Positions 55,847-64,000 of a DNA stretch of 64,000 nt are shown here, piece after piece. The stretch is from Thermus parvatiensis. Lineage in GTDB: Bacteria; Deinococcota; Deinococci; Deinococcales; Thermaceae. The position numbers and the translations under genes are program-made. The stretch is from the NCBI RefSeq assembly GCF_001535545.1, contig NZ_CP014141.1, positions 1,808,822 to 1,872,821 on the forward strand, in the 5' to 3' direction. Below the pieces are notes generated by a model. That model made no database searches. It saw only the letters and a list, made by a program, of their open reading frames with translations, and had not been told where the DNA came from. Within the stretch, counting starts at the first letter, position 1. Every line of letters starts with the position of its first letter.

Positions 55847-57415
55847 CTACTCCAGCACGCCCAGATAGGCGTAGAGGTCCGGCCCGCCGGGGAGGATCTC
55901 CACCGCAAGCTCCGGGAACTTCTGCGCCACCCCTTGGGCCTTTTCCTTGGGGGTGTTGGGCCCGAGGAAGAGGGTGAGGACCTCCTTGCCCTCCTGGGCC
56001 ATGCGGACGAGGCCCTCCACCACTTCCTCGGGGGTCTCCCCCACCAGGACGAGCCGCCCGTCCAGAAGGCCGATGGGCTTGTCCTTCAGGACCTTTAGCC
56101 CCTCCACCTCGGCGTCGCGGCTCGCCCAGGTGACCTCGAGGGTCACCGCCCCGGCCATGGCCTCCTCCATCTCGGGGAGAAGCTCCTCGGGAAGGGCCTC
56201 GGGGGTGTACCGCACCGCCGCCGCCAGGCCCTGGCCCAGGGTCCTCGTCTTAAGCACGTGGACCTCCTTCCCCGCCTCCTGTGCGAGCTTCGCCGCCTCC
56301 GTGGCGGCCAGGAAGACGTTGGGGTTGTTGGGAAGGAGGATCACCTTGGGGTTGGGCACGCTCCTAATGGCGGCCAGAAGGTCCTCCACGCTGGGGTTTT
56401 GCGTCTGCCCCCCGGCCACCACCCTGGCCCCGAGGCTGCGGAAGGCCCGGGCCACCCCGTGGCCCAAGGCGACGGCCACCAGGCCCGTGGGGGGCACCTC
56501 CTCGGCCAGAAGCCCGAAGGTGGAGAGGATCTCCGTGTGCTGCTGGGTCATGTCCTCCACCTTGGTGCGGACCACCCGGCCGAAGCGGGCCACCGTGGCG
56601 AGGAGGCCGTCGGGGTCGTCCGTGTGGATGTGCCCCTTGACGTAGCCCTCGGCCCCCACCACGAGGAGGGAGTCGCCGAAAGGGGCCACCGCCTCGCGGA
56701 TCCGCTCCACGGGCACCTCCACCCCCTCCATGAGGAACTCCGTGCAGTAGCCGAACTCCTCGGTGGCGAAGGCCGTCTGGGCGTAGCGCTCCACCTTGGG
56801 CGGCTCGGGCAGAGGGAGGCCCAGGGCGTACCCCCGTATCCCCTCCAAGAGCCGCACGTACCCCGCCCCGCCCGCGTCCACCACCCCGGCCTGGCGCAGG
56901 GCGGGGAGGAGCTCGGGCGTCCTCTCCAAGGCCTCCCGGGCGGCCTCGAGGGCGGTCTCCAAGACCTCCTCCAGGGCCTCCCCCCGGGCCCCCTCCCCGG
57001 CGGCCCGGGCCACGGTGAGGATGGTGCCCTCCACGGGGCGCATCACCGCCTTGTAGCCGCTTTCCGCCCCCATCCGCAAGGCCCGGCGGAGGAGGGGCCC
57101 GTCCAGGGCCTTTTTTCCCTTCAAGGCCTCGGCGAAGCCCCGAAGGATCTGGGAGAGGATCACCCCGCTGTTGCCCCGGGCGCCGAGGAGGCTCCCGTAG
57201 GCCAGGGCCCGGGCCACCTGGTCCATTCGGGAGGTGTCGGCAAGGTCCAGCTCCCGCCGGGCCGCCTCGAGGGTGTGGAGCATGTTGGTGCCCGTGTCCC
57301 CGTCGGGGACGGGGTAGACGTTTAAGGCGTTGAGCTCCTCCACGTAGACCTGAAACCAGCGGGTGGCGTAGCGGAAGGCCTCCGCCACCGCCTCGGGACC
57401 CCAGGCCTTAGCCAC
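55847..57415 (-). CDS. DhaL-domain protein, FakA/YloV-like (fatty-acid kinase)
   Basis: 522 residues from GTG 57415. N-terminal DhaL kinase domain with VYPVPDGDTGTNM and LLGARGNSGVILSQ (Asp ligands for Mg and ATP), VVDAGGAGYV, then a middle domain and a C-terminal DegV-like half (VILLPNNPNVFLAA). FakA phosphorylates fatty acids held by a FakB protein; no FakB gene is adjacent. It overlaps the Asp23-like gene by 8 bp, an adjacency also common in Gram-positive bacteria. Confidence 0.87.
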   Translation of the reverse strand: MAKAWGPEAVAEAFRYATRWFQVYVEELNALNVYPVPDGDTGTNMLHTLEAARRELDLADTSRMDQVARALAYGSLLGARGNSGVILSQILRGFAEALKGKKALDGPLLRRALRMGAESGYKAVMRPVEGTILTVARAAGEGARGEALEEVLETALEAAREALERTPELLPALRQAGVVDAGGAGYVRLLEGIRGYALGLPLPEPPKVERYAQTAFATEEFGYCTEFLMEGVEVPVERIREAVAPFGDSLLVVGAEGYVKGHIHTDDPDGLLATVARFGRVVRTKVEDMTQQHTEILSTFGLLAEEVPPTGLVAVALGHGVARAFRSLGARVVAGGQTQNPSVEDLLAAIRSVPNPKVILLPNNPNVFLAATEAAKLAQEAGKEVHVLKTRTLGQGLAAAVRYTPEALPEELLPEMEEAMAGAVTLEVTWASRDAEVEGLKVLKDKPIGLLDGRLVLVGETPEEVVEGLVRMAQEGKEVLTLFLGPNTPKEKAQGVAQKFPELAVEILPGGPDLYAYLGVLE

Positions 57416-57755
57416 ACCGCACCCCCACCACGTGGACCCGGACCTGGGAGAGCTCCACCCCCCCAAGGTGGCGGGCCGCGTAGGCGAGCCGCTCCCCCAA
57501 GGCCTCCGCCAAGGCGGGCACCCGGGTGCCGTAGGCCAGGACCACGTAGAGGTCCACCTGGTAGCGGCCCGGGCTTTGGGGGTCGGGACGGACCACCACC
57601 CCCTCCCCCGCCTCCTGCCGCCTGAGGATGCGCCCCACCTGGTCCTTGAGGCTCGCGGGGGCCATGCCCACCACCCCCGGGACCTCGTGGGCCACCAGGG
57701 CGAGGAGGCTCGCCAAGGCCGCCTCCGTGAGGACCACCCGTCCCGGCACCCTCAC
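57408..57755 (-). CDS. Asp23/Gls24 (DUF322) family protein
   Basis: 115 residues. Starts GTG 57755, overlapping the ald stop by four bases. [28 protein letters not shown] and [20 protein letters not shown] are Asp23-family blocks. Family members are linked to alkaline shock and cell-envelope stress; the pairing with a FakA-like gene is widespread. The exact role is unknown. Confidence 0.85.
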   Translation of the reverse strand: MRVPGRVVLTEAALASLLALVAHEVPGVVGMAPASLKDQVGRILRRQEAGEGVVVRPDPQSPGRYQVDLYVVLAYGTRVPALAEALGERLAYAARHLGGVELSQVRVHVVGVRCG

Positions 57756-58861
57756 CCCCTCAAGGCCTCCTCGGGAGGCGTGTAGGGCAGGCCGAAGGCC
57801 TCGGCCACCCCGGGGTGGGTGAGGCGGCCTTTGTGGGTGTTGAGCCCCTTGAGAAGGGCGGGGTCCTCCAGGAGGGCCTGAAGGCCCTTCTCCGCCAGCT
57901 TGAGCACGTAGGGAAGCGTCTGGTTGGTGAGGGCGAAGGTGCTGGTCCTGGGCACCGCCCCGGGCATGTTGGCCACCCCGTAGTGGACCACCCCGTCCAC
58001 CACGTAGGTGGGCTCGGCGTGGGTGGTGGGCCGGATGGTCTCCACGCACCCCCCCTGGTCCACGGCCACGTCCACGATCACCGCCCCCTCCTTCATCAGG
58101 GGAAGCATGTCCCGGGTGACGAGCTTGGGGGCCTTGGCCCCGGGGACGAGGACGGCCCCGATGAGGAGGTCTGCGTGCTGGACGCTCTTTTTGATGTTGG
58201 CCTCGGTGGCGGTGAGGGTGACCACCCGTCCGCCGAAGACGTCGTCCAGGTACTGGAGGCGCTTGTGGTTCACGTCCAGGATGGTCACCTGGGCCCCCAT
58301 CCCCAGGGCGATCTTGGCCGCGTTGGTGCCCACGGTCCCGCCCCCGAGGATCACCACGCTGGCCGGGGCCACCCCAGGCACCCCCCCGAGGAGGACCCCC
58401 CGGCCCCCCTTCGGCTTCTCCAGGAACTGGGCCCCCACCTGGGGGGCCATCCGCCCCGCCACCTCGCTCATGGGGACGAGGAGGGGGAGGGTGCCGTCGG
58501 GAAGCTGGACAGTCTCGTAGGCGATGCCCGTGACCCCGCTACGGAGCATGGCCTCGGTGAGGCCGCGGTCCGCGGCCAGGTGAAGGTAGGTGAAGAGGAT
58601 GAGGCCCTCCCGCAGGAAGCCGTACTCCTCGGGTAGGGGCTCCTTCACCTTCACCACCATCTCCGCCCCCCAGGCCTCCTCCCGGCCCACGAGCTCGGCC
58701 CCGGCCCGGGCGTACTCCGCATCGGAAAGCCCCGAGCCCTCCCCGGCCCCCCGCTCCACCAGCACGGTGTGGCCGCGCTTGACCAGGCTCTCCACCCCGC
58801 CGGGCGTGAGGGCCACCCGGTTCTCCAAGGTCTTGATCTCCTTCGGCACGCCGATCACCAT
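57752..58861 (-). CDS. ald: Alanine dehydrogenase
   Basis: 369 residues. [22 protein letters not shown] at the N-terminus (first 20: [20 protein letters not shown]), catalytic [13 protein letters not shown] loop [15 protein letters not shown] and [12 protein letters not shown] near the active-site Asp. Interconverts alanine with pyruvate plus ammonia. It starts 2 bp after truB and ends inside the Asp23-like gene, so the four genes form one operon. Confidence 0.95.
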   Translation of the reverse strand: MVIGVPKEIKTLENRVALTPGGVESLVKRGHTVLVERGAGEGSGLSDAEYARAGAELVGREEAWGAEMVVKVKEPLPEEYGFLREGLILFTYLHLAADRGLTEAMLRSGVTGIAYETVQLPDGTLPLLVPMSEVAGRMAPQVGAQFLEKPKGGRGVLLGGVPGVAPASVVILGGGTVGTNAAKIALGMGAQVTILDVNHKRLQYLDDVFGGRVVTLTATEANIKKSVQHADLLIGAVLVPGAKAPKLVTRDMLPLMKEGAVIVDVAVDQGGCVETIRPTTHAEPTYVVDGVVHYGVANMPGAVPRTSTFALTNQTLPYVLKLAEKGLQALLEDPALLKGLNTHKGRLTHPGVAEAFGLPYTPPEEALRG

Positions 58862-58863
58862 GA

Positions 58864-59801
58864 CTACGCCTCCCTCGCAAACACGCGCCGTATTTTAAGC
58901 TTGAAGCCGTCCCCCTCGGCGATGGCCAAGAGGCGCCGTTTGGAGTCCACCAGGGTCACGTACCCCATGGCCGGGATGGGGAGGGGCATCCCCTCCAACA
59001 CCCGCCGGGCCTCGGTGTGGGAAAGCTCCACCACGGGGAAGGGCAAAACGTCAAGCTCCGGGATCGCCTTCTCCGGGGAGAGGTCGGAGAGGGCCACGGC
59101 CCGCTCCAGCCCCACCCGGCCCACCCGGGTGCGGACGAGCCCCGAGAGGAAGGCCTTGGTCCCGAGCATCTCCCCCAGGTCCCGGGCAAAGGCACGGACG
59201 TAGGTCCCGGGCCCCACCACCAGCCGGATCACGGCCGTGGGATAGGCCCCGAGGGGGCGCGGGAGCCGCACGGGCCGCCCCCGCCTTTCCGCGAGCCGCC
59301 ACCCCCGGGCCGAGGGGGCGATGGGGTGGGGAATGGGCTCGGGGTCAAAGGCGAGGAGCTCCACCTCCAAATACCGCACCGGGCGCGGGCCAAGCGCCAA
59401 GGGCTTCCCCTCCCGGGCGGCCTCGTAGGCCCGCTTCCCCCCACCTTGATGGCGGAGTAGAGGGGCGGGACCTGCTCCCGCACCTCCAGGAAGCGGGGCA
59501 GGGCGGCCTCGAGGTCCTTCCGGTCAAAGCGCACCGGGGCCTCCTCGCTGATGGGCCCCTCCGCGTCCAGGGTGGGCGTGGTGGCCCCGAAGGAGACCCA
59601 GGCGATGTACTCCTTGTCCTCCCCGGAGAGGAAGGGGACGAGCTTGGTGGACTCGTTGGTGACCAGGAGGAGGAGCCCCGTGGCCAAGGGGTCCAAGGTG
59701 CCGGTGTGCCCTACCCTTCGCGTGGAGAGGCGCCGCCTCGCCTCCTCCACCACGTCGTGGGAGGTGAGGTGGAGGGGCTTGTCCACCGCGTAGAGGGCCA
59801 T
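58864..59801 (-). CDS. truB: tRNA pseudouridine-55 synthase (one frameshift)
   Basis: 312 residues after repair. Catalytic Asp in [26 protein letters not shown] at the start and [16 protein letters not shown] in the second half; a C-terminal PUA domain ([20 protein letters not shown]). Makes pseudouridine 55 in the T loop of tRNAs. One more base in the run at 59437-59442 joins SAIKVGG to [11 protein letters not shown]. First gene of truB-ald-Asp23-FakA; TACAAT lies 9 nt before the ATG. Confidence 0.95.
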
Positions 59802-59829
59802 GCCTAGGGGATTGTATCACCGGAGGGCA

Positions 59830-59835
59830 TAGAAT
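59830..59835 (+). promoter_or_regulatory. -10 box of the crotonase operon (TAGAAT)
   Basis: TAGAAT ends 6 nt before ATG 59842; leaderless layout, back to back with truB. Confidence 0.55.
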
Positions 59836-59841
59836 GGCGGT

Positions 59842-60633
59842 ATGCTGGCCTCTTTGGAAGCCCGCTACCCGGGGCTCGCCTTCGCCTGGCCGAGGCCCGG
59901 CGTCCTGGAGATCACCTTCCGCGGGGAGAAGCTCAACGCCATGCTCCCTGCCCTCCACCGGGGCCTGGCCCGGGTGTGGCGGGACCTCGAGGCGGTGGAA
60001 GGCGTAAGGGCCGTGCTCCTTCGGGGCGAGGGCGGGGTCTTCTCCGCCGGGGGCTCCTTCGGCCTCATTGAGGAGATGCGGGCCTCCCACGAGGCCCTCC
60101 TCCGGGTCTTCTGGGAGGCCAGGGACCTCGTGCTCGGACCCCTCAACTTCCCGAGGCCCGTGGTGGCGGCGGTGGAGAAGGTGGCGGTGGGGGCGGGGCT
60201 TGCCCTGGCCCTTGCCGCCGACATCGCCGTTGTGGGGAAGGGGGCGAGGCTTCTTGACGGCCACCTCCGCCTCGGGGTGGCGGCGGGGGACCACGCCGTC
60301 CTCCTCTGGCCGCTTCTGGTGGGGATGGCCAAGGCCAAGTACCACCTCCTCCTGAACGAGCCCCTCACCGGGGAAGAGGCGGAGCGGCTGGGCCTAGTGG
60401 CCCTGGCGGTGGAGGAGGAGCAGGTGTACGAAAAAGCCCTGGAGGTGGCCACCCGCCTGGCCAAAGGCCCCAAGGAGGCCCTAAGCCTCACCAAGCACGC
60501 CCTGAACAACTGGTTCCGCACCTTCATGCCCCACTTTGAGGTGTCTTTGGCCTTGGAGTTCCTTGGGTTCCAGGGAAAGGAGCTGGAGGAAGGCTTACGG
60601 GCCCTCAGGGAAAAACGAAAACCCCAGTTTTAG
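59842..60633 (+). CDS. Enoyl-CoA hydratase/isomerase family protein
   Basis: 263 residues, crotonase fold: GVFSAGGSFGLIEEM and RPVVAAVEKVAVGAGLALALAADI hold the oxyanion hole. The two glutamates of classical hydratases are not at their usual places (GAGLALA and GVAAGDHAV there instead); the Asp in AAGDHAV is shared with a subfamily of EchA-type proteins. The reaction is therefore uncertain. It ends one base before rluB. Confidence 0.85.
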   Translation: MLASLEARYPGLAFAWPRPGVLEITFRGEKLNAMLPALHRGLARVWRDLEAVEGVRAVLLRGEGGVFSAGGSFGLIEEMRASHEALLRVFWEARDLVLGPLNFPRPVVAAVEKVAVGAGLALALAADIAVVGKGARLLDGHLRLGVAAGDHAVLLWPLLVGMAKAKYHLLLNEPLTGEEAERLGLVALAVEEEQVYEKALEVATRLAKGPKEALSLTKHALNNWFRTFMPHFEVSLALEFLGFQGKELEEGLRALREKRKPQF

Positions 60634-60634
60634 C

Positions 60635-61344
60635 ATGGAGAAGCCTTTGCGCCTCCAGGCGTTTTTGGCCCGGGCCGGGGTGGGAAGCCGCCGCCAGGCG
60701 GAGGCCCTCATCCGCCAGGGAAGGGTGCGGGTGAACAGCGAGGTAGCCCAGCTGGGGACGAAGGTGGCCCCCGGGGACGTGGTGGAGGTGGACGGCAGGC
60801 GGGTGGAGGCCCCAGCGGAGCGGGTGGTCCTGGCCCTCCACAAACCCCGGGGCTACACCACCACCCGGCATGACCCCCATGCGGCCCACACGGTTTACGA
60901 GCTCCTCCCGGAGATCCCCGGCCTCCACCCCGTGGGCCGCCTGGACCGGGACTCGGAGGGGCTTCTCCTCTTCACCAACGACGGGGCCCTCACCTTTCGC
61001 CTCACCCACCCCCGCTTCGGGGTGCGGAAGGTCTACCGGGTGTGGACCGAGGGAGGGACCCTGCCGGAAGCCGTCTGCCAGAGGCTCCTAAAGGGGGTGG
61101 AGCTGGAGGATGGCCCCGCCAAAGCCCTCGCCTGCCGCCCCGCCCCCGGGGGCGCCATCCTCACCCTAGGGGAGGGCCGCAAGCGGGAGGTGCGGCGGAT
61201 GCTCCAGAGGGTGGGCTACCCGGTGCGGCGCCTCCTGCGGCTCCAGGTGGGCCCCATCCGCCTCGGGGACCTCCCCCCGGGAAGTGGCGGAGGCTTTCCG
61301 AGAGGGAGGTCAAGGCCCTCCTCCGGCTCGTGGGGCTAGAATGA
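60635..61344 (+). CDS. rRNA pseudouridine synthase, RluB/RsuA family (one frameshift)
   Basis: 236 residues after repair. N-terminal S4 domain (RLQAFLARAGVGSRRQAEAL), catalytic GRLDRDSEGLLLFTNDG with the Asp, and KREVRRMLQRVGYPVRRLLR. Family members modify 23S or 16S rRNA; which site is uncertain. One more base in the C run at 61273-61278 restores the ending PPGKWRRLSEREVKALLRL and a TGA that overlaps the hpt start (ATGA). Confidence 0.92.
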
Positions 61345-61886
61345 AGGGCATGTTCACGCCGGGGAACGGACCCGTGCAGATCAGCGCCGAGGCCATAAAA
61401 AAGCGGGTGGAGGAGCTGGGGAGGCAGATCGCCCAAGACTACCAGGGCAAGACCCCTCACCTCGTCTGCGTCCTGAACGGGGCCTTCATTTTCATGGCCG
61501 ACCTGGTGCGGGCCATCCCCCTGCCCCTCACCCTGGACTTCATCTCCATCAGCTCCTACGGGAACGCCTTTCGCTCTAGCGGCGAGGTGGAGCTCATCAA
61601 GGACCTCCGCCTTCCCATCCACGGCCGGGACGTGATCGTGGTGGAGGACATCGTGGACACGGGGCTCACCCTCTCCTACCTTCTGGACTACCTCGAGGCC
61701 CGGAAGCCCGCCTCCGTCCGCGTGGCCGCCCTCCTCTCCAAGCCCAGCCGCCGCCAGGTGGAGGTGCCCATCCACTACCTGGGCTTTGAGATTGAGGACG
61801 CCTACGTCTACGGCTACGGCCTGGACCGGGCCCAGTTTGACCGCAACCTGCCCTTCATCACCTCCATCCGACCGGAGGAGGAATGA
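61341..61886 (+). CDS. hpt: Hypoxanthine-guanine phosphoribosyltransferase
   Basis: 181 residues from ATG 61341. PRPP loop VIVVEDIVDTGLT, LNGAFIFMADL and SYGNAFRSSGEVEL are HPRT signatures. Salvages hypoxanthine and guanine to IMP and GMP. Start and stop overlap the neighbouring genes by four bases each, so translation is coupled. PurA, acting on IMP, is encoded nearby. Confidence 0.96.
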   Translation: MKGMFTPGNGPVQISAEAIKKRVEELGRQIAQDYQGKTPHLVCVLNGAFIFMADLVRAIPLPLTLDFISISSYGNAFRSSGEVELIKDLRLPIHGRDVIVVEDIVDTGLTLSYLLDYLEARKPASVRVAALLSKPSRRQVEVPIHYLGFEIEDAYVYGYGLDRAQFDRNLPFITSIRPEEE

Positions 61887-62551
61887 GGTACCTGGACCTT
61901 CTCACCGCCCTCTTCGCCACGGTCCTCCTCGTCTCCAACGTGGCCTCCACCAAGCTCGTGGTCCTGGGGCCCTTCACCTTTGACGGGGGCACCCTCCTTT
62001 TCCCCTTGGCCTACATCTTCGGGGACGTCCTCACCGAGGTCTACGGCTACCGGAGAAGCCGCAGGGTCATCTGGATCGGCTTCTTCGCCCTCCTCCTCGC
62101 CACCCTCACCTTCCAGGCGGTGGCCCACCTCCCCGCCCCACCCGACGCCGAGAGCCAGCGCTTCGGCGAGGCCTTCGGCCTCCTCTTCGGCCTCACCCCC
62201 AGGATCGTCCTGGGAAGCCTCCTCGCCTACTTCCTCGGGGAGTTCGCCAACGCCTACGTCCTCGCCAAGCTCAAGGTGCGGACGGAGGGGCGCTTCTTCT
62301 GGCTCCGGGCCCTCGCCTCCACCCTGGTGGGCCAGGGGCTGGACACCGGCGTCTTCCTCCTCGTGGCCTTCTACGGGGTCTTCCCGAGCGAGGTCCTCCT
62401 CGCCGTTTTCCTCTCCAACTACGCCTTCAAGCTCGGGGTGGAAGCCCTCATGCTCCCCTTCACCTACGCCGTGGTGGGCTTTTTGAAGCGGGCCGAGGGG
62501 ATGGACGTCTACGACCGGGACACGGACTTCAACCCCTTCCGCCTGACCTGA
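61883..62551 (+). CDS. Queuosine precursor transporter (YhhQ/VUT family)
   Basis: 222 residues, six helices. TVLLVSNVASTKLVVLGPF, LLFPLAYIFGDVLTEVYGY and ASTLVGQGLDTGVFLLVAF (each short of the family's full motif here) are typical of the QPTR/YhhQ family that imports preQ0 or preQ1 for queuosine in tRNA. The last gene of ech-rluB-hpt-yhhQ. Confidence 0.9.
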   Translation: MRYLDLLTALFATVLLVSNVASTKLVVLGPFTFDGGTLLFPLAYIFGDVLTEVYGYRRSRRVIWIGFFALLLATLTFQAVAHLPAPPDAESQRFGEAFGLLFGLTPRIVLGSLLAYFLGEFANAYVLAKLKVRTEGRFFWLRALASTLVGQGLDTGVFLLVAFYGVFPSEVLLAVFLSNYAFKLGVEALMLPFTYAVVGFLKRAEGMDVYDRDTDFNPFRLT

Positions 62552-62628
62552 GCCCTCGCTTTCGCCTTACTCTTTCATTATACCGCGGCTTGCGCACTTG
62601 TAAAGGCCTATGCGCCGCTCCCCGCCTG

Positions 62629-62634
62629 TAGACT
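62629..62634 (+). promoter_or_regulatory. -10 box of purA (TAGACT)
   Basis: TAGACT ends 8 nt before ATG 62643. Confidence 0.5.
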
Positions 62635-62642
62635 TAGAGGGT

Positions 62643-63869
62643 ATGCCGGGCATCGCCATCATCGGGGCGCAGTGGGGCGACGAGGGCAAGGGCAAGGTGG
62701 TGGACGTCCTGGCCCGGGAAGCCGACTACGTGATCCGCTACCAGGGCGGGGCCAACGCCGGCCACACCGTGGTGGCCGAGGGCAAGGTCTTCAAGCTCAA
62801 CCTCCTGCCCTCGGGGGTCATCCACCCCCACGCGGTGAACGTCCTGGGGGACGGGATGGTCATTGACCCCTTCCGCTTCCAGGAGGAGGTGGAAGGCCTG
62901 CGGAAGGAGGGGTTTGACCCCAAGATCCTGGTCTCGGAAAGGGCCCACCTCGTCCTCCCCCACCACAAGCACGTGGAAAGCCGCCACAACTTCGTGGGCA
63001 CCACGGGGCGCGGCATCGGTCCCGCCTACTCCGACCGGGCAAGAAGGGTGGGGATCCGGGCTGGGGACCTTTTGGACGAGGCCACCCTGAGGGAGAGGGT
63101 GCGCCGCCTCCTCGCCGAGAAGCCCAACTCCACCCGGGAAGCGGGCTGGGACACGGAGGAAAAGGCCCTCGCCGACCTCCACCGGATGCGGGAGATCCTA
63201 AGCCCCTACATCGCCGACACGGGGAGCCTCCTCCGGGAGGCCTGGCGCAAGGGAAAGCGCCTCCTCTTTGAGGGGGCCCAGGCCACCCTGCTGGACCTGA
63301 ACTACGGCACCTACCCCTACGTCACGAGCTCCCACCCCACGGTGGGGGGGATCCTGGTGGGGACGGGCCTCTCCCACAAGGCCATCACCAAGGTCTACGG
63401 CGTGGCCAAGGCCTACACCACGAGGGTAGGGGAAGGCCCCTTCCCCACGGAGCTCCAGGGGGAGCTCGCCCACCACCTCCGGGAAAAGGGCGGCGAGTAC
63501 GGCACCACCACGGGAAGGCCCAGGAGGGTGGGCTGGCTGGACCTGGTGGCCCTCCGGTACGCCTGCGAGGTGAACGGCTTTGACGGCCTCGTCCTCACCA
63601 AGCTGGACGTGCTCTCCGGTCTGGAGAAGGTGAAGGTGGCCGTGGAGTACCTGGACGGGGCCCGCCCCGGGGAGGCGAGCCCGGAGGCGGTGCGCTACCT
63701 GGAGCTTCCGGGCTGGGGCGACCTCTCCCACGTGAAGCGCCGGGAGGACCTCCCCGCAAACCTCCTCCGCTACCTGGAGCTCGTGGAGGAGCACACCGGG
63801 GTCCCCGTGGTCCTCTTCTCCACGAGCCCCAGGCGGGAGGACACCTTCGGGGCGGTGAGCTGGGTCTAA
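62643..63869 (+). CDS. purA: Adenylosuccinate synthetase
   Basis: 408 residues. GAQWGDEGKGKVVDVL at the start (P-loop-like GTP site with the catalytic Asp), GGANAGHTVV, TTGRGIGPAY and the GTP-binding LTKLDVLSG. Makes adenylosuccinate from IMP, Asp and GTP, the first step to AMP. ATG 62643 is chosen; an in-frame ATG at 62610 would add 11 residues and lies upstream of the -10 box. Confidence 0.96.
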   Translation: MPGIAIIGAQWGDEGKGKVVDVLAREADYVIRYQGGANAGHTVVAEGKVFKLNLLPSGVIHPHAVNVLGDGMVIDPFRFQEEVEGLRKEGFDPKILVSERAHLVLPHHKHVESRHNFVGTTGRGIGPAYSDRARRVGIRAGDLLDEATLRERVRRLLAEKPNSTREAGWDTEEKALADLHRMREILSPYIADTGSLLREAWRKGKRLLFEGAQATLLDLNYGTYPYVTSSHPTVGGILVGTGLSHKAITKVYGVAKAYTTRVGEGPFPTELQGELAHHLREKGGEYGTTTGRPRRVGWLDLVALRYACEVNGFDGLVLTKLDVLSGLEKVKVAVEYLDGARPGEASPEAVRYLELPGWGDLSHVKRREDLPANLLRYLELVEEHTGVPVVLFSTSPRREDTFGAVSWV

Positions 63870-63873
63870 GGGT

Positions 63874-64000
63874 CTACCCCAGACGGGAGACGCGCAGGAG
63901 GAACCTCTTCTCCACGGGGAAGGGCCGGTCCAGGTCGCCGAGCTCCGCCTCGGCCCAGGCCCAAAGCCGCTCCATCACCCGGGCGTGGACGGGCTCGGGG
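63874..64000 (-). CDS. Partial gene at the right edge, C-terminus only
   Basis: On the minus strand an open frame from the window edge ends at TAG (63874-63876) with ERLWAWAEAELGDLDRPF and EKRFLLRVSRLG as its last residues. Base composition by codon position is normal for this genome. It converges on purA with a 4-bp gap. Too little is present to name it. Confidence 0.6.
   Translation of the reverse strand, partial: PEPVHARVMERLWAWAEAELGDLDRPFPVEKRFLLRVSRLG

Noticed and set aside
62610..62642. An 11-residue N-terminal extension of purA from ATG 62610
   Set aside because: The TAGACT box at 62629 lies inside it, and the family normally begins MPGIAIIGAQWGDEGKG.
1..64000. CRISPR arrays, prophage, toxin-antitoxin or restriction loci
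   Set aside because: No regularly spaced repeats, phage structural genes, integrase, methylase or toxin-antitoxin pairs were seen; apart from the two insertion sequences the region is ordinary core chromosome.

Overview
The window is very GC-rich (about 70% by eye), densely packed and almost entirely coding. Many genes match Thermus thermophilus proteins that I recognise: LeuS, ribosomal protein S1, CarD, the 7Fe ferredoxin, DnaE with two inteins, DnaJ2, the three-gene proton-translocating transhydrogenase, HPRT and PurA. It is a stretch of chromosome from T. thermophilus or a very close relative. Many genes appear to be leaderless: a TANNNT -10 box lies 6-9 nt before the start codon.

Layout. 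1-9.2 kb: zinc-ribbon and Clp1-like genes, leuS, rpsA, tRNA-Leu(GAG), tsaE, a TlpA-like thioredoxin, a DUF2227-like gene, a cyanophycinase-like protein, and a tetR-carD pair. 9.3-15.6 kb: tenA-like/ispE/ispD, uppP, a class V aminotransferase, dnaJ2, csp, GNAT, ferredoxin. 15.7-17.0 kb: an IS4-type insertion sequence. 17.0-24.5 kb: a membrane protein, a nucleotidyltransferase and dnaE. 24.5-30 kb: an MTHFS-like gene, aceE-aceF and a divergent lysR. 30-34.3 kb: PP2C phosphatase, ndk, NYN nuclease, folP-folB, USP. 34.3-38.8 kb: an MFS transporter and a TRAP transporter. 38.8-39.9 kb: a second insertion sequence. 39.9-49 kb: lipoprotein, rnhB, carboxylesterase, molybdopterin oxidoreductase, comM, MFS and two EamA exporters. 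49.2-53.2 kb: pntAA-pntAB-pntB, then rplJ-rplL. 53.2-64 kb: FtsX-type permease, 3D-domain protein, lipoprotein, an operon truB-ald-Asp23-FakA-like, then ech-rluB-hpt-yhhQ, purA and a partial gene.

Sequence quality matters here. Seventeen otherwise normal genes carry 25 single-base frameshifts. Each is explained by one base missing from a C or G run of 4-6. Restoring the base gives intact proteins with whole numbers of codons and, where I know it, the expected length (LeuS 878 aa, ferredoxin 79 aa). I treat these as intact genes with probable sequencing errors, not as pseudogenes. The two transposases are out of frame in the opposite sense.

The most interesting signals are two look-alike transcription attenuators, in front of leuS and of the class V aminotransferase. 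In each, a sigma-A -10 box is followed by a leaderless 7-8 codon leader ORF, then a hairpin that would compete with an intrinsic terminator placed just upstream of the gene's Shine-Dalgarno sequence. The leuS leader peptide has a single Leu codon, CTA. Other items: two unrelated insertion sequences that entered nearly identical sites (GTCAAGCCC(C)TAG) between a stop codon and a -35 box; a 101-bp element with two palindromes flanked by 11-bp direct repeats; overlapping -10 boxes of the divergent ispD and uppP genes; and a cyanophycinase-like protein that lacks its nucleophilic serine.
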